Of a stretch of 64,000 nucleotides of DNA, positions 63,853 through 64,000 are shown piece after piece (positions within the stretch are counted from its first letter, which is position 1; each line of letters begins with the position of its first letter). This DNA is from Bog-473 sp963728845. GTDB lineage: Bacteria; Actinomycetota; Acidimicrobiia; Acidimicrobiales; RAAP-2. The translations under genes and the position numbers were made by a program. The notes beneath the pieces were generated by a model. That model was given only the letters and a program-made list of their open reading frames with translations. It was not told the origin of the DNA and searched no databases. The stretch spans positions 134,332-198,331 of the forward strand of contig CAVSLS010000055.1 in assembly GCA_963728845.1 (NCBI GenBank), given 5' to 3'.

Positions 63853-64000
63853 TCAGTGGTCCACCGTGCCGCCGATGACGGTGGCCAGGTCGACCAGGCG
63901 GCTCGAGTAACCCATCTCGTTGTCGTACCAACCCAGCACCTTGACCAGGCTGCCACTCGCCATGGTCAGCTTGGAGTCGAAGATGCACGACGCCGATGAG
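63853..64000 (-). CDS. gap: Glyceraldehyde-3-phosphate dehydrogenase, C-terminal part
   Basis: The reading frame enters from the right edge as SSASCIFDSKLTMASGSLVK then VLGWYDNEMGYSSRLVDLAT and ends in DH and TGA. This is the C-terminal end of type I GAPDH, which oxidises glyceraldehyde 3-phosphate in glycolysis. The usual Trp of YDNEWGYS is Met here. The 5' part lies beyond the window. It lies 96 bases upstream of the hydrogenase operon, on the same strand. Confidence 0.93.
   Translation of the reverse strand, partial: SSASCIFDSKLTMASGSLVKVLGWYDNEMGYSSRLVDLATVIGGTVDH

Overview
The window is high-GC actinobacterial DNA. Three things point to the class Acidimicrobiia or a close relative: a secreted protein built from VASDGGIFSYGD-type repeats, two secreted Lipoprotein_15 (COG4315) proteins, and a run of CoA-ester catabolism genes. 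This assignment is inferred from gene content only. About 18 genes carry one-base frameshifts. Wherever I could compare the frames, most lie in short G, C, A or T runs, so most broken genes look like sequencing or assembly indels rather than true pseudogenes.

Layout. 1-5.9 kb (minus strand): acyl-CoA dehydrogenase, thiolase, an HMG-CoA-synthase-like/DUF35 fusion (these three overlapping or 2 nt apart) and an orphan hydantoinase B. 6.1-8.1 kb: a large secreted repeat protein, heavily frameshifted. 8.2-12.4 kb: methyltransferase, thioesterase-like protein, a tandem GNAT translationally coupled to a family 20 glycoside hydrolase. 12.5-13.0 kb: two very small minus-strand genes with their own promoter and hairpins. 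13.2-21.1 kb: LLM oxidoreductase, acyl-CoA ligase, DUF35 protein plus thiolase, acetyl-CoA synthetase, a cupin and a second acyl-CoA dehydrogenase.

21.36-35.21 kb is an integrated island. A tRNA-Lys(CTT) gene sits at the left edge, and a 37-bp perfect copy of its 3' end recurs at 35,177-35,213. A decayed tyrosine recombinase lies just inside the tRNA end. The cargo is a loose set of small enzymes (three SAM methyltransferases, a berberine-bridge-type FAD oxidoreductase, a VOC protein, NTF2-like and dimeric alpha-beta barrel-like proteins, a degenerate HD-GYP/LuxR regulator, a DUF7144 membrane protein) and a dead IS30 element. Just outside the right att copy lie 22-bp iterated repeats, a VOC gene and a scrambled ISL3 element (36.45-38.12 kb).

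38.2-46 kb: a PadR/PASTA pair, UspA, a PilZ protein, a large polytopic membrane protein and a truncated sigma factor. 46-57 kb: an FtsX-type ABC exporter, two divergent Lipoprotein_15 paralogues, a sterol-desaturase-like protein with DoxX, and split LigD (phosphoesterase-ligase plus a separate polymerase). These are followed by an isocitrate/isopropylmalate-type dehydrogenase, an IPT-domain membrane protein and an MFS transporter. 57.3-63.8 kb is a minus-strand group 3b-type [NiFe]-hydrogenase operon: iron-sulfur beta, cyclic-nucleotide-binding protein, FAD/NAD gamma, small delta, large alpha, maturation protease, phosphoribosyltransferase-hydrolase fusion. Stops and starts overlap at most junctions. 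The window ends in the 3' part of gap (GAPDH).

How the parts fit: the flanking regions suggest aerobic growth on acyl-CoA or steroid-like substrates, with a reversible NAD(P)-linked hydrogenase for redox balance. The centre is a mobile, decaying accessory region.
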